Part shown: positions 16,053 to 24,730 of the stretch, piece by piece | Layout: each line of letters starts with the position of its first letter | How positions within the stretch are numbered: the stretch's first letter is position 1 | Assembly: GCA_035711845.1 (NCBI GenBank) | Contig: DASTBU010000122.1 | Location: 62,001 to 126,000 of the forward strand | Direction of reading: 5' to 3' | Origin: DASTBU01 sp035711845 | GTDB lineage: Bacteria > Acidobacteriota > Vicinamibacteria > Vicinamibacterales > 2-12-FULL-66-21 | Length of the DNA stretch: 64,000 nucleotides | Translations under genes and position numbers: made by a program | The notes under the pieces: generated by a model | Database searches by the model: none | Told to the model about the DNA's origin: nothing | What the model saw: only the letters and a program-made list of their open reading frames with translations

Positions 16053-16355
16053 CTCTCGGAGTCGTGTCGCGTCAGATCCCCCGCTGACCGCTTGAAGAAT
16101 GGAGATCTCGGATCCCGCGGGTACGGGAGTGCTCAATCCTCCTGTGTAGCGGATATTCTCGTTGCCGACGAACACGTTGACGTGCTCTCGGACCTGCCCC
16201 TGCTCGTTCGCAACACGATCTCGAAGACCGGGATGGAGCGCCCACAGGGCCTCGAGCGCAGCCGCCACGGTAGCCGGCGAGCCTCCGATCTCCACCTGTT
16301 CGCGTCCGCCGGCAAATGATCGCAAGCCCGAGGATATGTGGAACCTGACCGGCAT
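15978..16355 (-). CDS. MoaD/ThiS-like ubiquitin-fold protein with a C-terminal extension
   Basis: The 125-residue frame starts at ATG 16355, in a TGATG overlap with the kinase stop. Residues 1-93 are a MoaD/ThiS-type beta-grasp protein (MPVRFHISSGLRSFAGG, LRDRVANEQGQVREHVNVFV, then the final strand EISILQAVSGG). In working family members the protein ends at this diglycine, which becomes adenylated or thiocarboxylated. Here the frame runs 32 residues past Gly93 and ends inside the amine oxidase gene. One extra G in the GGGGGA run at about 16078-16083 would give SGGI-stop. So either a frameshift has occurred or a protease must expose the GG. No E1-like MoeB/ThiF gene is nearby. Confidence 0.8.
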   Translation of the reverse strand: MPVRFHISSGLRSFAGGREQVEIGGSPATVAAALEALWALHPGLRDRVANEQGQVREHVNVFVGNENIRYTGGLSTPVPAGSEISILQAVSGGSDATRLRESSCLDFGRGADARFQPAVHPAAPR

Positions 16356-18502
16356 CAGCGGACCCTCCCCCGCCGGGTCTGCTTCCGTGCAGGACGCTTC
16401 GATCGCAACGATCCGGAAGCAGCCCGGACAGCGCGCTTCGGGGCTTTCCCGGTGCGCCCCGCTATGCGCGGTTTCCGTGCCTTCGCGCCGGAAAGGCGAG
16501 GCTCCCCCACCGAGACAGCCCTGACGCAGACGACCGGAGGCAAGCCGCCGAGGATACGATTCCACGTCCGCCCTTCGTCGGTCGATGCGAAAAGCTGTCC
16601 GCTGCGGGTCCCGAAGTAGATCCCCGCCTGTTCGAGCGTGTCCGTTGCCATGGCATCGCGGAGGACGGTTTCGTAGGCGCCGTTCTGGGGAAGTCCTCGC
16701 GCGAGCGGCTCCCACGACCGACCGGCATTGCGCGTGCGGTAGATGCGCAGGCGTCCGTCCGGCGTGCACCGGAACTCATCGGATTCCACGGGAACGATGT
16801 ACACGCAGTCCGGATCGTGCGGATGCATGACCATCGCAAACCCGAAATCGGAAGGTACGCCGCCGGCGATATCCTGCCAGCTCTCCGCGCCGTCGTCGGA
16901 GCGATAGAGGCCCCAGTGATTCTGGAGGAACATGCGTTCGGGACGCGCCGGGTGCAGCGCGATCTTGTGGACGCACTGTCCGAACTCCGGAAACTTGTCG
17001 GGCTGGAACATCACACGGATCCCCCGATTGCACGCTCTCCAGCTGAGCCCGCCGTCCTCGGTGCGGTACACGCCTCCAGCTGAAATGGCGACGTACATCC
17101 GCTGCGGATTGAGGGGATCTTCGACGATCGTGTGCAGCGCGAGGCCACCGTTCCCGGGCATCCAGCGCGGGCGATGGGGATGATCGAAGAGGCCGCGCAC
17201 GAGCGACCATGTCTCACCCGAATTGCGCGACTCGAACAGCGCGGCCGGTTCGACGCCGCAGTACATCGACTCGTTGTCGTGACGTCCGAGCACAATCTGC
17301 CAGATGTTGATCAGCGACGTGCCGCAGTCGGCCGGAAATTTCACGTTGGCCTCCAACGGATTGGTCCACGTCCTCCCGAGGTCGTCACTGGAGCGCAGGA
17401 ACGTGCCCCAGAAGTTCTGGGTGGAGGCCCAGAGCCGCCGGCGTCCGTTTCGTTGGTCGAAGGCCAGCGAGTAAACGGCGTGGCCGTGAAAATAGGGACC
17501 GGCCACGTCCCAGCGCGAGCGCTGTTTCGCCGAGCGCAGGAAGAAGGCGCCCTTCGTCGTGCCGACGAGCAGCATGACGTCCCCGTTTGCCGGGCGCAGA
17601 TGACGAGTCCCACGCATCACGGTGGTTTGAAAGCCTGCCGGCTGGGTTGAGGGCTGGGCGCCCGTCATCGAGGCCGATTCAACGGCCTCGAGTGCGGCCT
17701 TGACCTCGCTGGCCTGTTGGTAGCGTTCGGCGGGCCGCTTCGCAAGGCAGCGCTGAATGACCCCCCACAGACCTGGAGGGATCCGCGAGGGTAGCGGCGG
17801 GAGCGTCTCCTGGATGATTGCGGCACTCGTCTCGAAGGGGGTCTTTCCGCGAAACGGCAGCTGGCCGGCTACTGCCTCGTAGAGCACGATACCGAGCGCC
17901 CACAAATCGCTCTTCGAGTCGCCCGGTTCACCACGCAGGACTTCCGGCGCCATGTACGACAGGGTGCCGCTCACCTCGCCGGAACGCTCGCGCGCCGCGA
18001 ACGTCACGGTCTCGTCCACGGACGCGGCCGCCGGCATGCGCCGCGCCAGCCCGAAGTCGAGCACCTTGATCGAACCCTCCGGCGTGACGACGACATTCGA
18101 GCTCTTCAGATCGTGGTGGACGATGTTCCGGCCGTGGGCGTGGCTGAGTGCGGCGGCGAGCTGTCCGCCGTAGCGAAGGACGGATTCGACGGGGAGCCCC
18201 GCCGCTCCGATGAGATCGCTCAGGGGTTTCCCGTCGACGAGCTCCATCGCGATGTACAGCCGGCCGTCGACCTCGATGACCTCGTAGATCGTGCAGATGT
18301 TGGGATGGTTGAGCGCGGAACCGGCCCTCGCTTCGTGCAGCAACTGGTCCTTGCCGGCCCTGTCCATGACGCGGCTGTCGGCGACGACCTTGATCGCGAC
18401 GTCGCGATGGAGGATCTCGTCGTGCGCGCGGTACACGACGCCCATCCCGCCTTCGCCGACCTTCGAAATGACACGGTAATGGTCCAGGAGCTGACCGATC
18501 AT
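16355..18502 (-). CDS. Ser/Thr protein kinase fused to a BNR/Ycf48-like beta-propeller
   Basis: The 715-residue protein (ATG 18502) has a Hanks-type kinase at residues 10-270: glycine loop GEGGMG (16-21), catalytic lysine in VAIKVV (Lys38), loop IVHHDLKSSN with HHD at 129-131 instead of HRD, DFG at 149-151 and APE at 185-187. Instead of the usual transmembrane helix plus sensor, residues from about 315 form a BNR/WD40-like propeller (LLVGTTKGAFFLRS, RSSDDLGRTWTNP, YRSDDGAESWQDI, FASTDEGRTWNRI). The tail is Lys/Arg-rich. No membrane segment is visible, so it is probably cytosolic. Its stop overlaps the MoaD-like start by one base. The propeller resembles stand-alone 'sialidase-like' proteins often encoded with MoaD proteins. 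Confidence 0.85.
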   Translation of the reverse strand: MIGQLLDHYRVISKVGEGGMGVVYRAHDEILHRDVAIKVVADSRVMDRAGKDQLLHEARAGSALNHPNICTIYEVIEVDGRLYIAMELVDGKPLSDLIGAAGLPVESVLRYGGQLAAALSHAHGRNIVHHDLKSSNVVVTPEGSIKVLDFGLARRMPAAASVDETVTFAARERSGEVSGTLSYMAPEVLRGEPGDSKSDLWALGIVLYEAVAGQLPFRGKTPFETSAAIIQETLPPLPSRIPPGLWGVIQRCLAKRPAERYQQASEVKAALEAVESASMTGAQPSTQPAGFQTTVMRGTRHLRPANGDVMLLVGTTKGAFFLRSAKQRSRWDVAGPYFHGHAVYSLAFDQRNGRRRLWASTQNFWGTFLRSSDDLGRTWTNPLEANVKFPADCGTSLINIWQIVLGRHDNESMYCGVEPAALFESRNSGETWSLVRGLFDHPHRPRWMPGNGGLALHTIVEDPLNPQRMYVAISAGGVYRTEDGGLSWRACNRGIRVMFQPDKFPEFGQCVHKIALHPARPERMFLQNHWGLYRSDDGAESWQDIAGGVPSDFGFAMVMHPHDPDCVYIVPVESDEFRCTPDGRLRIYRTRNAGRSWEPLARGLPQNGAYETVLRDAMATDTLEQAGIYFGTRSGQLFASTDEGRTWNRILGGLPPVVCVRAVSVGEPRLSGAKARKPRIAGRTGKAPKRAVRAASGSLRSKRPARKQTRRGRVR

Positions 18503-18671
18503 GTTGGAACTCTTCCTGCCTCCAATCGAGCGATCTGAGTATAGTGTCGCCAGGCAACGATCGAAGTCACACTGCGGGTTCGAACTCCCAGCGTATGTGT
18601 AGCGAGCTGCGCCGGAGGATATCGGGCCACGGCGCAGCCCGCCAAACAAAATGCTCTCGGAGGTGCGGGGC

Positions 18672-20297
18672 TCACGCCGCGTGATGGCGGGCGGCGGCGC
18701 GCATCTTGGCGACGGCCTTGGCTTCGATCTGCCTGACGCGCTCACGCGTCACCGACAGCCGTCGTCCGATCTCCTCGAGCGTGAGCTCGCGGTCCAGACC
18801 GAAGCCGTAGCGAAGACGGAGGACCTCGCGCTCGCGCTCGGTGAGCGGGCCCATCGCCCGCTCGACCTCGCCCGCCAGCTCGCCGCGCATGGCTTCTTCT
18901 TCGGGCGATCGGCTGCGCACGTCGCGGACCAGGAGGGCCAGCGGTGTCTCCTCGTCTTCGCCGACCGGCGTCTCGAGCGATGTCGGAAGCCTGGCGGCCT
19001 CGAGCAGCAGCATGACCTTTCCGACGGGCATGCTCACCCGGGCGGCAAGCTCCTGCGGCCGCGGCTCGCGCCCGAGCTTCGTCTGCAGCTCCGTCCGCGC
19101 GCGCGTGAGCTTGTTGAGCGAGTCCATGACGTGGACCGGCAGCCGGATGGTCCGTCCGTAGTCGGCCACCGCGCGGCCCACCTGCTGGCGGATCCACCAG
19201 GTCGCGTAGGTCGAGAACTTGAACCCGCGCCGATATTGGAAACGGTCCACAGCCTTCATCAGCCCGATGTTGCCTTCCTGGATCAGATCGAGCAGCGAGA
19301 GGCCGCGATTCAGATATCGCTTGGCAATCGACACCACCAGGCGCAGGTTCGGCTCGACGAGCTTGTGCTTCGCATCGAGAAGGGTCTGTTCCCTGTCACC
19401 GACGTGCGCAAAGCGCTTCTGGAACGTCTGGCGCGGCAATCCTGCGCGCGCTTCGAGCACGCGAAGCCTCTCGACGCGCTCGGCGCCCGGCGCCCTCTTC
19501 TCCACCTGTTCGAACTCATCGTCGAGCCCGCGCAGCTCGGCGACGATTTCGTCCACGGCCGAGGGACGAATCGGAAGCTCCCGGAGAATCGCTGCCATCT
19601 CCTCCTCCAGGCGCTCGATCGCTTTCCGGTGTCTCGCGCGGCTTGCGGCGGTCGACCGGGCGCTGGCGATCAGTTCCGCGTATCCCTCGATCCGCCGTTC
19701 GAGCCGGCGAACGCGCGTGAGGGCCCGCAGGACCGGCTCGATCTTGTCGCGTTTGAGCTCTCCGCCGTCGGGCAGCAGAATCAGCTCGGCCGCCGGCGCG
19801 TCGTGACGGCGAACCGAGTCGGCCAGTGACAGCAGCGTCTGGCGCGCGGCAGGAATGCGCGCCAGGCCCGCCAGCACCTCACCGCGCGCCAGCTCGATCT
19901 CGCGGCCTATCTCTTGTTCCTGAGCCGCCGTCAAGAGCTTTCGCCGCCCGATGTGCTTCAAGTAGACGCGAACGAGATCGACGTCTTCCTGCGGCAGTCG
20001 GGCCTCCGGGACGTGTTCGATCTGTTCCGGATCCAATTCCTCACGCGCGTCCTCGTCGATTGGCTGCTCCTCGAACGCCTCGGGCTCCTCTTCCTCGAGC
20101 AGCCGCTCCGGCGGTTCGACGACCATCGGTCCCATCTCACCATGCTCGTCAATCGGTACCAAACCGAAGGTGTGAGCGCGCTCGCGCCAGTCGAGCACGT
20201 GGGCATTGCGTTCGGGCTCGTGCCAGTCCACCAGCGACTCTCCTGCCACCCGGCCACGCGAGGTGGACGATGGGGGGCGGCCTGTTCGCTTAGCCAT
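18672..20297 (-). CDS. RpoD-like primary-type RNA polymerase sigma factor
   Basis: The 541-residue protein (ATG 20297 after AGGAG) has an unusual acidic N-terminus (LLEEEEPEAFEE). Sigma-70 region 1.2 follows (DLVRVYLKHIGRRKLLTAAQ), then a roughly 150-residue non-conserved insertion. Regions 2-3 are intact (LRLVVSIAKRYLNRGLSLLD, LIQEGNIGLMKAVDRFQYRR, FSTYATWWIRQQVGRAVADY). Region 4 has EREREVLRLRYGFGLDRELT followed by LEEIGRRLSVTRERVRQIEA. These are group 1/2 sigma features, so it should recognise TTGACA/TATAAT-type promoters. Without a genome I cannot say whether it is the housekeeping factor or a paralogue. Confidence 0.9.
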   Translation of the reverse strand: MAKRTGRPPSSTSRGRVAGESLVDWHEPERNAHVLDWRERAHTFGLVPIDEHGEMGPMVVEPPERLLEEEEPEAFEEQPIDEDAREELDPEQIEHVPEARLPQEDVDLVRVYLKHIGRRKLLTAAQEQEIGREIELARGEVLAGLARIPAARQTLLSLADSVRRHDAPAAELILLPDGGELKRDKIEPVLRALTRVRRLERRIEGYAELIASARSTAASRARHRKAIERLEEEMAAILRELPIRPSAVDEIVAELRGLDDEFEQVEKRAPGAERVERLRVLEARAGLPRQTFQKRFAHVGDREQTLLDAKHKLVEPNLRLVVSIAKRYLNRGLSLLDLIQEGNIGLMKAVDRFQYRRGFKFSTYATWWIRQQVGRAVADYGRTIRLPVHVMDSLNKLTRARTELQTKLGREPRPQELAARVSMPVGKVMLLLEAARLPTSLETPVGEDEETPLALLVRDVRSRSPEEEAMRGELAGEVERAMGPLTEREREVLRLRYGFGLDRELTLEEIGRRLSVTRERVRQIEAKAVAKMRAAARHHAA

Positions 20298-20658
20298 CAA
20301 CCTGTCTCCTGTCCTGGGTTCCCGCGGCGCGGCTGACGTCCTCAGCGGACCATCACGTGCAGTGAGGCGGAATCTGCACTTCCAGCGGCTGCGTCGCGGC
20401 AAGCCGGCGCCGGCCTCACTCGTCGTCTTCTGGCCGTCCGGGAGCGAGATCTCCTTACCGTCCAATGCAAGCCGATTGCCGGCCGTCATACACGCGACGG
20501 AGTTCCGCATCCGGGCCCAGGACTCACCGTCAGCGTGGCATGTGTCCGGAACGCGGCCGCAATGCGGGAGACCCGCCAGCAGTCCCCAAGCCCAGCAGTT
20601 GCCCGTGAACGGGCCATGGTCCTTCCTCCGCCGGCGGCGAAGACCGGGAGGATCAGAT
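20298..20658. other. Gene-free 361-bp spacer
   Basis: This lies between two minus-strand genes, upstream of the sigma factor and downstream of the patatin gene. I see only the Shine-Dalgarno of the sigma factor at its left edge. No repeat family member, hairpin with T-tract or small gene stands out. Confidence 0.5.
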
Positions 20659-22893
20659 TCACCGGCTGAACAGTCGTCCGATCCCCACGTAGAGCCGCCA
20701 GCGCCCGCTGTCGAGACCGGTGGTGCCGGCGAGCAGTACAGGCCCGATGAGGGTGTCGATGATCACGCCGGCGCTGGCGTGGCTGTGCAGCCCGGCGAGG
20801 TCCCAATCGTCGAACGCATCGCCGAACTCCAACCAGCCGCCGCCGAAGATGCCGCCGCCAAAAAAGTCCGGCAGGCGTCCGATCCGGCGCAGGTAGCCGC
20901 CGGTGGCGATGTAGTAGTGATCGCCCACCAGCTCACCCACGTTGTACGCGCCGAGGTGGAGCGGCGATCCCAGGCCGAACTGGTCGGTCGGCAGCGGGTG
21001 GTGGTCGAATGAAGTGCCCAATCCACCCAGCACGAACAGGCGGTTCCGCTCGCGGAGCGACCAGAATTTCACGCCTTCGCCGGACAACTGGGTCAGGCCC
21101 TCGCTGGCGCGTCTCGTCGGGAGCGGCGGTGTGATGTCGGGCCCGTTCAGGACGTGTCGCAGCGACACTCCGGCCCCGATTCCTGCCGACGGGATGACAG
21201 CCTGGTCCTGGCTGTTGTAGCGCCAGGCCAGCTGGGCGACGGTCTGCATCCCGTTCAGTTCGGGCAGCCCCGGGTCGCCGACCGCAACCTCCGTGTCCAG
21301 GCGGCCGAGGTACGCCCCCAGCCTGACGTCACTGATCCTTCCGAGATTGGCGCCGACGTTGACGCCGCCCCGGAGGATCGTCGCTCCATACCGCGCGACG
21401 ACCGAGTCATCGGCAATCACGTTGAACGTGCTTCTGACGACGCCCGCATACGGCGCCACGAAGAGCACGTTCCCGCCGACAGGCCGGTACAGCTCGGCGC
21501 CGAGCGACGGGTCGGAGCCAAGCGTCGCGTCGATGCGGACCTCGGAGCCGGACCCGACCACGTCGAAGGCGAGGTAGCGGCCCGTCAGCGCGATCCTGAA
21601 GTCATCCGACGTCGTGTTCTCGAGGTTCAGTCCCAGCATCATGAACGGCGGGGCATACACCTTGGCGGTGCCTCGAACGAGGAGGCCGTACTGGCGATCT
21701 GCGCCGCTGACGAAGCGCCAGGTCATCGTCTCGTATCGATCCAGGCCTGCAACAATGGCCAGGTCGGTCTCGAACGCATCGATGTCGAAGGGAACCCCGA
21801 CGTGGCGCGCGAGGAGGCGATCCAGGACGCGGCGATCCTGGGCGGCGAACTGCTCGACGCGGACGAACGAGGGCACCGGCAGGGTCTTCCGCGTGCGTGA
21901 CCGGCGCGTTGCCTGCCACTCCGCGTACTGCGCCTCGCTGACCGCGAGCGGCAGCAGCTCGGCCCGCTTCGATTCGGCGGCCTGATAGCCTGCCGCCACG
22001 AGCTCCGCACTGCGCCGCCAGTCGAGCGATCCGAATTCCTCGAGCGGCACGTTGATGATGACGTCGGCCGAGGTGATCGACGAGTTGGTGCTGGCCCGCA
22101 TCATCGCGTCGAGCGTGGCGCCCGCCAGACCGAACATCGAATAGTCGACCGTGGTCTTGTCCGACAGCTGGCCCACGTTGATGGCGACGACCCTGCCAGC
22201 CCCCATCGCCCGCACCACGTCGGCCGGCACATTGTTCATCGCGCCGCCATCGACGAGAACACGGCCGTCCATGTGCACCGGCGGGAAGATCAGCGGCAGC
22301 GACATCGTGGCGCGCATCGCGACAGCGAGCGATCCCCTGTCGAACACCACCTGCTCCGCACTCAACAGATCCACCGCCACGGCCCTGAACGGCGTGGGCA
22401 GATCGTCGAACGTCTGGACGTCGTAGTACGCCGCGGCGATCCGGCCGAGCAGCAGGTCGACCTGCTGCCCGCTGTTGATGGACGGCGGCGCAACGATGCC
22501 TCCTTTGAGCCCGAACTCGAGCCGTGCCGGATAATCGCGCGCGTCGGCCTTGCGGCGGATGTTGCGGAAAGCGAAGCCCGACGATCCGAACAGCTGGTCC
22601 CAGTTCAGGCTGTCGATCATGGCCTTCAATTCCGCCGAATCCATGCCGGCGGCAAAGCTTCCGCCGATGAGCCCACCCATGCTCGTGCCCGCCGCCACGT
22701 CGATCGGAATGCGATGCTCCTCGAACCACTGGATGACACCCACGTGCGCGAGGCCGCGAGCGCTGCCGCCACCGAACGCGACTCCAACGGTCGGACGGGC
22801 AGCCTGGCCGGCGACCGGGGCCCCGAGAGCCACCACACAGAGCAGGGCGCCGAGGATCGGCCCGAGCGAGCGACGTTCAGCTGAAGGATTCAC
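20659..22893 (-). CDS. Patatin-like phospholipase with POTRA and Omp85-type barrel (type Vd autotransporter)
   Basis: I prefer the GTG at 22893, because GGAGAA sits 8 bases ahead and it opens a signal peptide (LGPILGALLCVVALGAPVAG); an ATG at 22920 lacks a ribosome site. The 744-residue protein then has a patatin domain: oxyanion GGGSARG (41-47), nucleophile Ser71 in GTSMGG, and the Asp of the dyad in VDGGAMNNVP near 215. A POTRA-like segment (FDIDAFETDLAIVAGLDRYE) and a C-terminal beta-barrel follow (TSDDFRIALTGRYLAFDVVG, LDSGRWRLYVGIGRLF). This is the PlpD-type architecture, in which the lipase is displayed or secreted through its own 16-strand barrel. Lipid substrates are unknown. Confidence 0.88.
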   Translation of the reverse strand: MNPSAERRSLGPILGALLCVVALGAPVAGQAARPTVGVAFGGGSARGLAHVGVIQWFEEHRIPIDVAAGTSMGGLIGGSFAAGMDSAELKAMIDSLNWDQLFGSSGFAFRNIRRKADARDYPARLEFGLKGGIVAPPSINSGQQVDLLLGRIAAAYYDVQTFDDLPTPFRAVAVDLLSAEQVVFDRGSLAVAMRATMSLPLIFPPVHMDGRVLVDGGAMNNVPADVVRAMGAGRVVAINVGQLSDKTTVDYSMFGLAGATLDAMMRASTNSSITSADVIINVPLEEFGSLDWRRSAELVAAGYQAAESKRAELLPLAVSEAQYAEWQATRRSRTRKTLPVPSFVRVEQFAAQDRRVLDRLLARHVGVPFDIDAFETDLAIVAGLDRYETMTWRFVSGADRQYGLLVRGTAKVYAPPFMMLGLNLENTTSDDFRIALTGRYLAFDVVGSGSEVRIDATLGSDPSLGAELYRPVGGNVLFVAPYAGVVRSTFNVIADDSVVARYGATILRGGVNVGANLGRISDVRLGAYLGRLDTEVAVGDPGLPELNGMQTVAQLAWRYNSQDQAVIPSAGIGAGVSLRHVLNGPDITPPLPTRRASEGLTQLSGEGVKFWSLRERNRLFVLGGLGTSFDHHPLPTDQFGLGSPLHLGAYNVGELVGDHYYIATGGYLRRIGRLPDFFGGGIFGGGWLEFGDAFDDWDLAGLHSHASAGVIIDTLIGPVLLAGTTGLDSGRWRLYVGIGRLFSR

Positions 22894-23227
22894 GCGCCTA
22901 TTCTCCAGAATTCTCCACATTCTATTGGTTTGGATCCGGTATCCCGGTCTCGTCGAATCGGTCTTTGCCGCCAGCCGCGTGGCTTCGAGCGGCTCGCGGC
23001 CGGGATGCCTCGCCGCGACGAACGCCGGAGACGGGACCCTGGTGCCTGAAACGTCATCTGCGCTGTTGTCCACACCAGCTCGACCGTGGGATTCGGTCTC
23101 GGTGCGAGTGCGCGCAACGGCACAGGTCTTTCATTCCTTCCAACCTGCCAGCGTGCGACGATGTGGACTGCGAATCAACGGTCGAGCTTGTCGTGATTGT
23201 CTAGGCTTCTCGAGGAGCCAAAATCGA
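22894..23227. other. Divergent promoter region, patatin and KaiC-like genes
   Basis: This 334-bp spacer separates the patatin and KaiC-like genes. It carries an imperfect ATTCTCCA repeat at its left edge (about 22900-22923) and GAGGAG near 23211, a possible distant ribosome site for the KaiC-like gene. I could not place promoter boxes with confidence. Confidence 0.4.
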
Positions 23228-24730
23228 ATGCCTACACCCCCGACTCCGGACCAGACACCCGCCTCGACCGGCATCGACGGGCTGGACAACATCCTGCGCG
23301 GCGGCCTCGCTCGACGGCGTCTGTTTCTGCTTGAAGGTGTGCCGGGAAGCGGCAAGACCACCTTGGCGCTCCAGTTCCTGCGTGCCGCGGTCGTGCGCGG
23401 AGAGCCGGTCCTGTACGTCACGCTGTCGGAAACCGAGGAGGAGTTGCGCGCGGTCGCGCGGTCCCACGGCTGGACGCTCGACGGTATCACGATTCAGGAG
23501 CTGATCCCCACGGAAGCCGCGTTGGACCCGGATGAACAGTACACGATGTTCCACGCCTCGGAGGTAGAGCTGAGCACAACGGTCAAGGAGGTGCTCACCA
23601 CGGTGGACCGGGTCAACCCGGCCTGCGTGGTCTTCGATTCCCTCTCCGAGCTGCGCCTGCTGGCGGGCAACGCCCTGCGCTATCGCCGTCACATCCTGGC
23701 GCTCAAGCAGTTCTTCAATTCACGGCAGTGCACCGTTCTCCTGCTCGACTTCATGACTGCGACCGAGCAGGACCAGCAGATGCAGAGCATCGCGCACGGC
23801 GTAATTCGCCTCGAACAGTTGAGCCATGAATACGGCTCGGAACGCCGGCGTCTGCGCGTCCTGAAGTACCGAGGTGTGGCGTTTCGCGGCGGGTACCACG
23901 ACTACGTGATTCGGAGAGGCGGGCTCGACGTCTTCCCGCGTCTCATTGCATCGGAACATCGGCGAAGCGGCCGGCGCTTGCAGCACGCGAGCGGAATTCC
24001 GGGACTGGACGCGATGCTCGGCGGCGGCATCGAGGAAGGCACGAGCACCCTTATCGTCGGCCCCGCCGGGACCGGCAAATCGACGCTGGCTGCCCAGTTC
24101 GCGGTAGCGGCCGCCGCTCGTGGGCAGCGCGCGGCGCTGTTCGTCTTCGACGAGATCCCGGACACGCTGATCTCACGCTGCATGGGATTGAAGATCGACC
24201 TCGCGTCCTTCATTGAATCCGGCGCGATTACCCTTCAGCAGGTCGATCCCGCCGAGCTCGCTCCGGGGGAGTTCACGTCGGCAATCCGACGGGCGGTGGT
24301 CGAACACGGGGCTTCGATTGTAGTCATCGACAGCTTGAACGGCTACTTGAACTCGATGCCCGAGGAGCGGTTCGTCACGATTCATCTCCACGAGCTGCTG
24401 ATGTACCTCGGGCTGGTGGGCGTTGCGACGATTCTGATCGGAGCGCATCAAGGCATGATCGGCACGCAGATGCAGACTCCCGTGGACGCCAGTTATTTCG
24501 CCGACGCAGTCATCCTTCTCCGGTACTTCGAGGCGAGGGGAGAAATCCGGCAGGCGATTGCCATCATGAAGAAACGCGGTGGCCAGCACGAGCGCACGAT
24601 CCGCGAATTTCTCATCGAGGACCGCGGGATCAGTGTTGGAGAGCCTCTCACGGACTTCCGCGGGATTCTGACCGGGGTTCCGGTTTACGACGCCGCCGCG
24701 GCAGACTCGAAGCAGGGGACGCTGACGTGA
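23228..24730 (+). CDS. Double-domain KaiC-like RecA-fold ATPase
   Basis: The 500-residue protein has two tandem KaiC/RecA domains. Domain 1 has TGIDGLDNILRGG, Walker A GVPGSGKTT (about 37-45), and Walker B CVVFDSLSEL. Domain 2 has SGIPGLDAMLGGGIEEG, Walker A GPAGTGKST near 277, and SIVVIDSLNGYLNSMPEERF. Consecutive glutamates after the first Walker A strand (YVTLSETEEEL) fit the KaiC pattern. It is a member of the wide non-cyanobacterial KaiC group (RadA/KaiC-like ATPases linked to signalling). No KaiA or KaiB is nearby. Its stop overlaps the histidine kinase start (GTGA), so the proteins very likely act together in signal output. Confidence 0.88.
   Translation: MPTPPTPDQTPASTGIDGLDNILRGGLARRRLFLLEGVPGSGKTTLALQFLRAAVVRGEPVLYVTLSETEEELRAVARSHGWTLDGITIQELIPTEAALDPDEQYTMFHASEVELSTTVKEVLTTVDRVNPACVVFDSLSELRLLAGNALRYRRHILALKQFFNSRQCTVLLLDFMTATEQDQQMQSIAHGVIRLEQLSHEYGSERRRLRVLKYRGVAFRGGYHDYVIRRGGLDVFPRLIASEHRRSGRRLQHASGIPGLDAMLGGGIEEGTSTLIVGPAGTGKSTLAAQFAVAAAARGQRAALFVFDEIPDTLISRCMGLKIDLASFIESGAITLQQVDPAELAPGEFTSAIRRAVVEHGASIVVIDSLNGYLNSMPEERFVTIHLHELLMYLGLVGVATILIGAHQGMIGTQMQTPVDASYFADAVILLRYFEARGEIRQAIAIMKKRGGQHERTIREFLIEDRGISVGEPLTDFRGILTGVPVYDAAAADSKQGTLT

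Noticed and set aside
18571..18590. A tRNA T-arm-like sequence (GCGGGTTCGAACTCCCAGC)
   Set aside because: The stem does not pair properly, and no anticodon arm, D-arm or acceptor stem exists around it.
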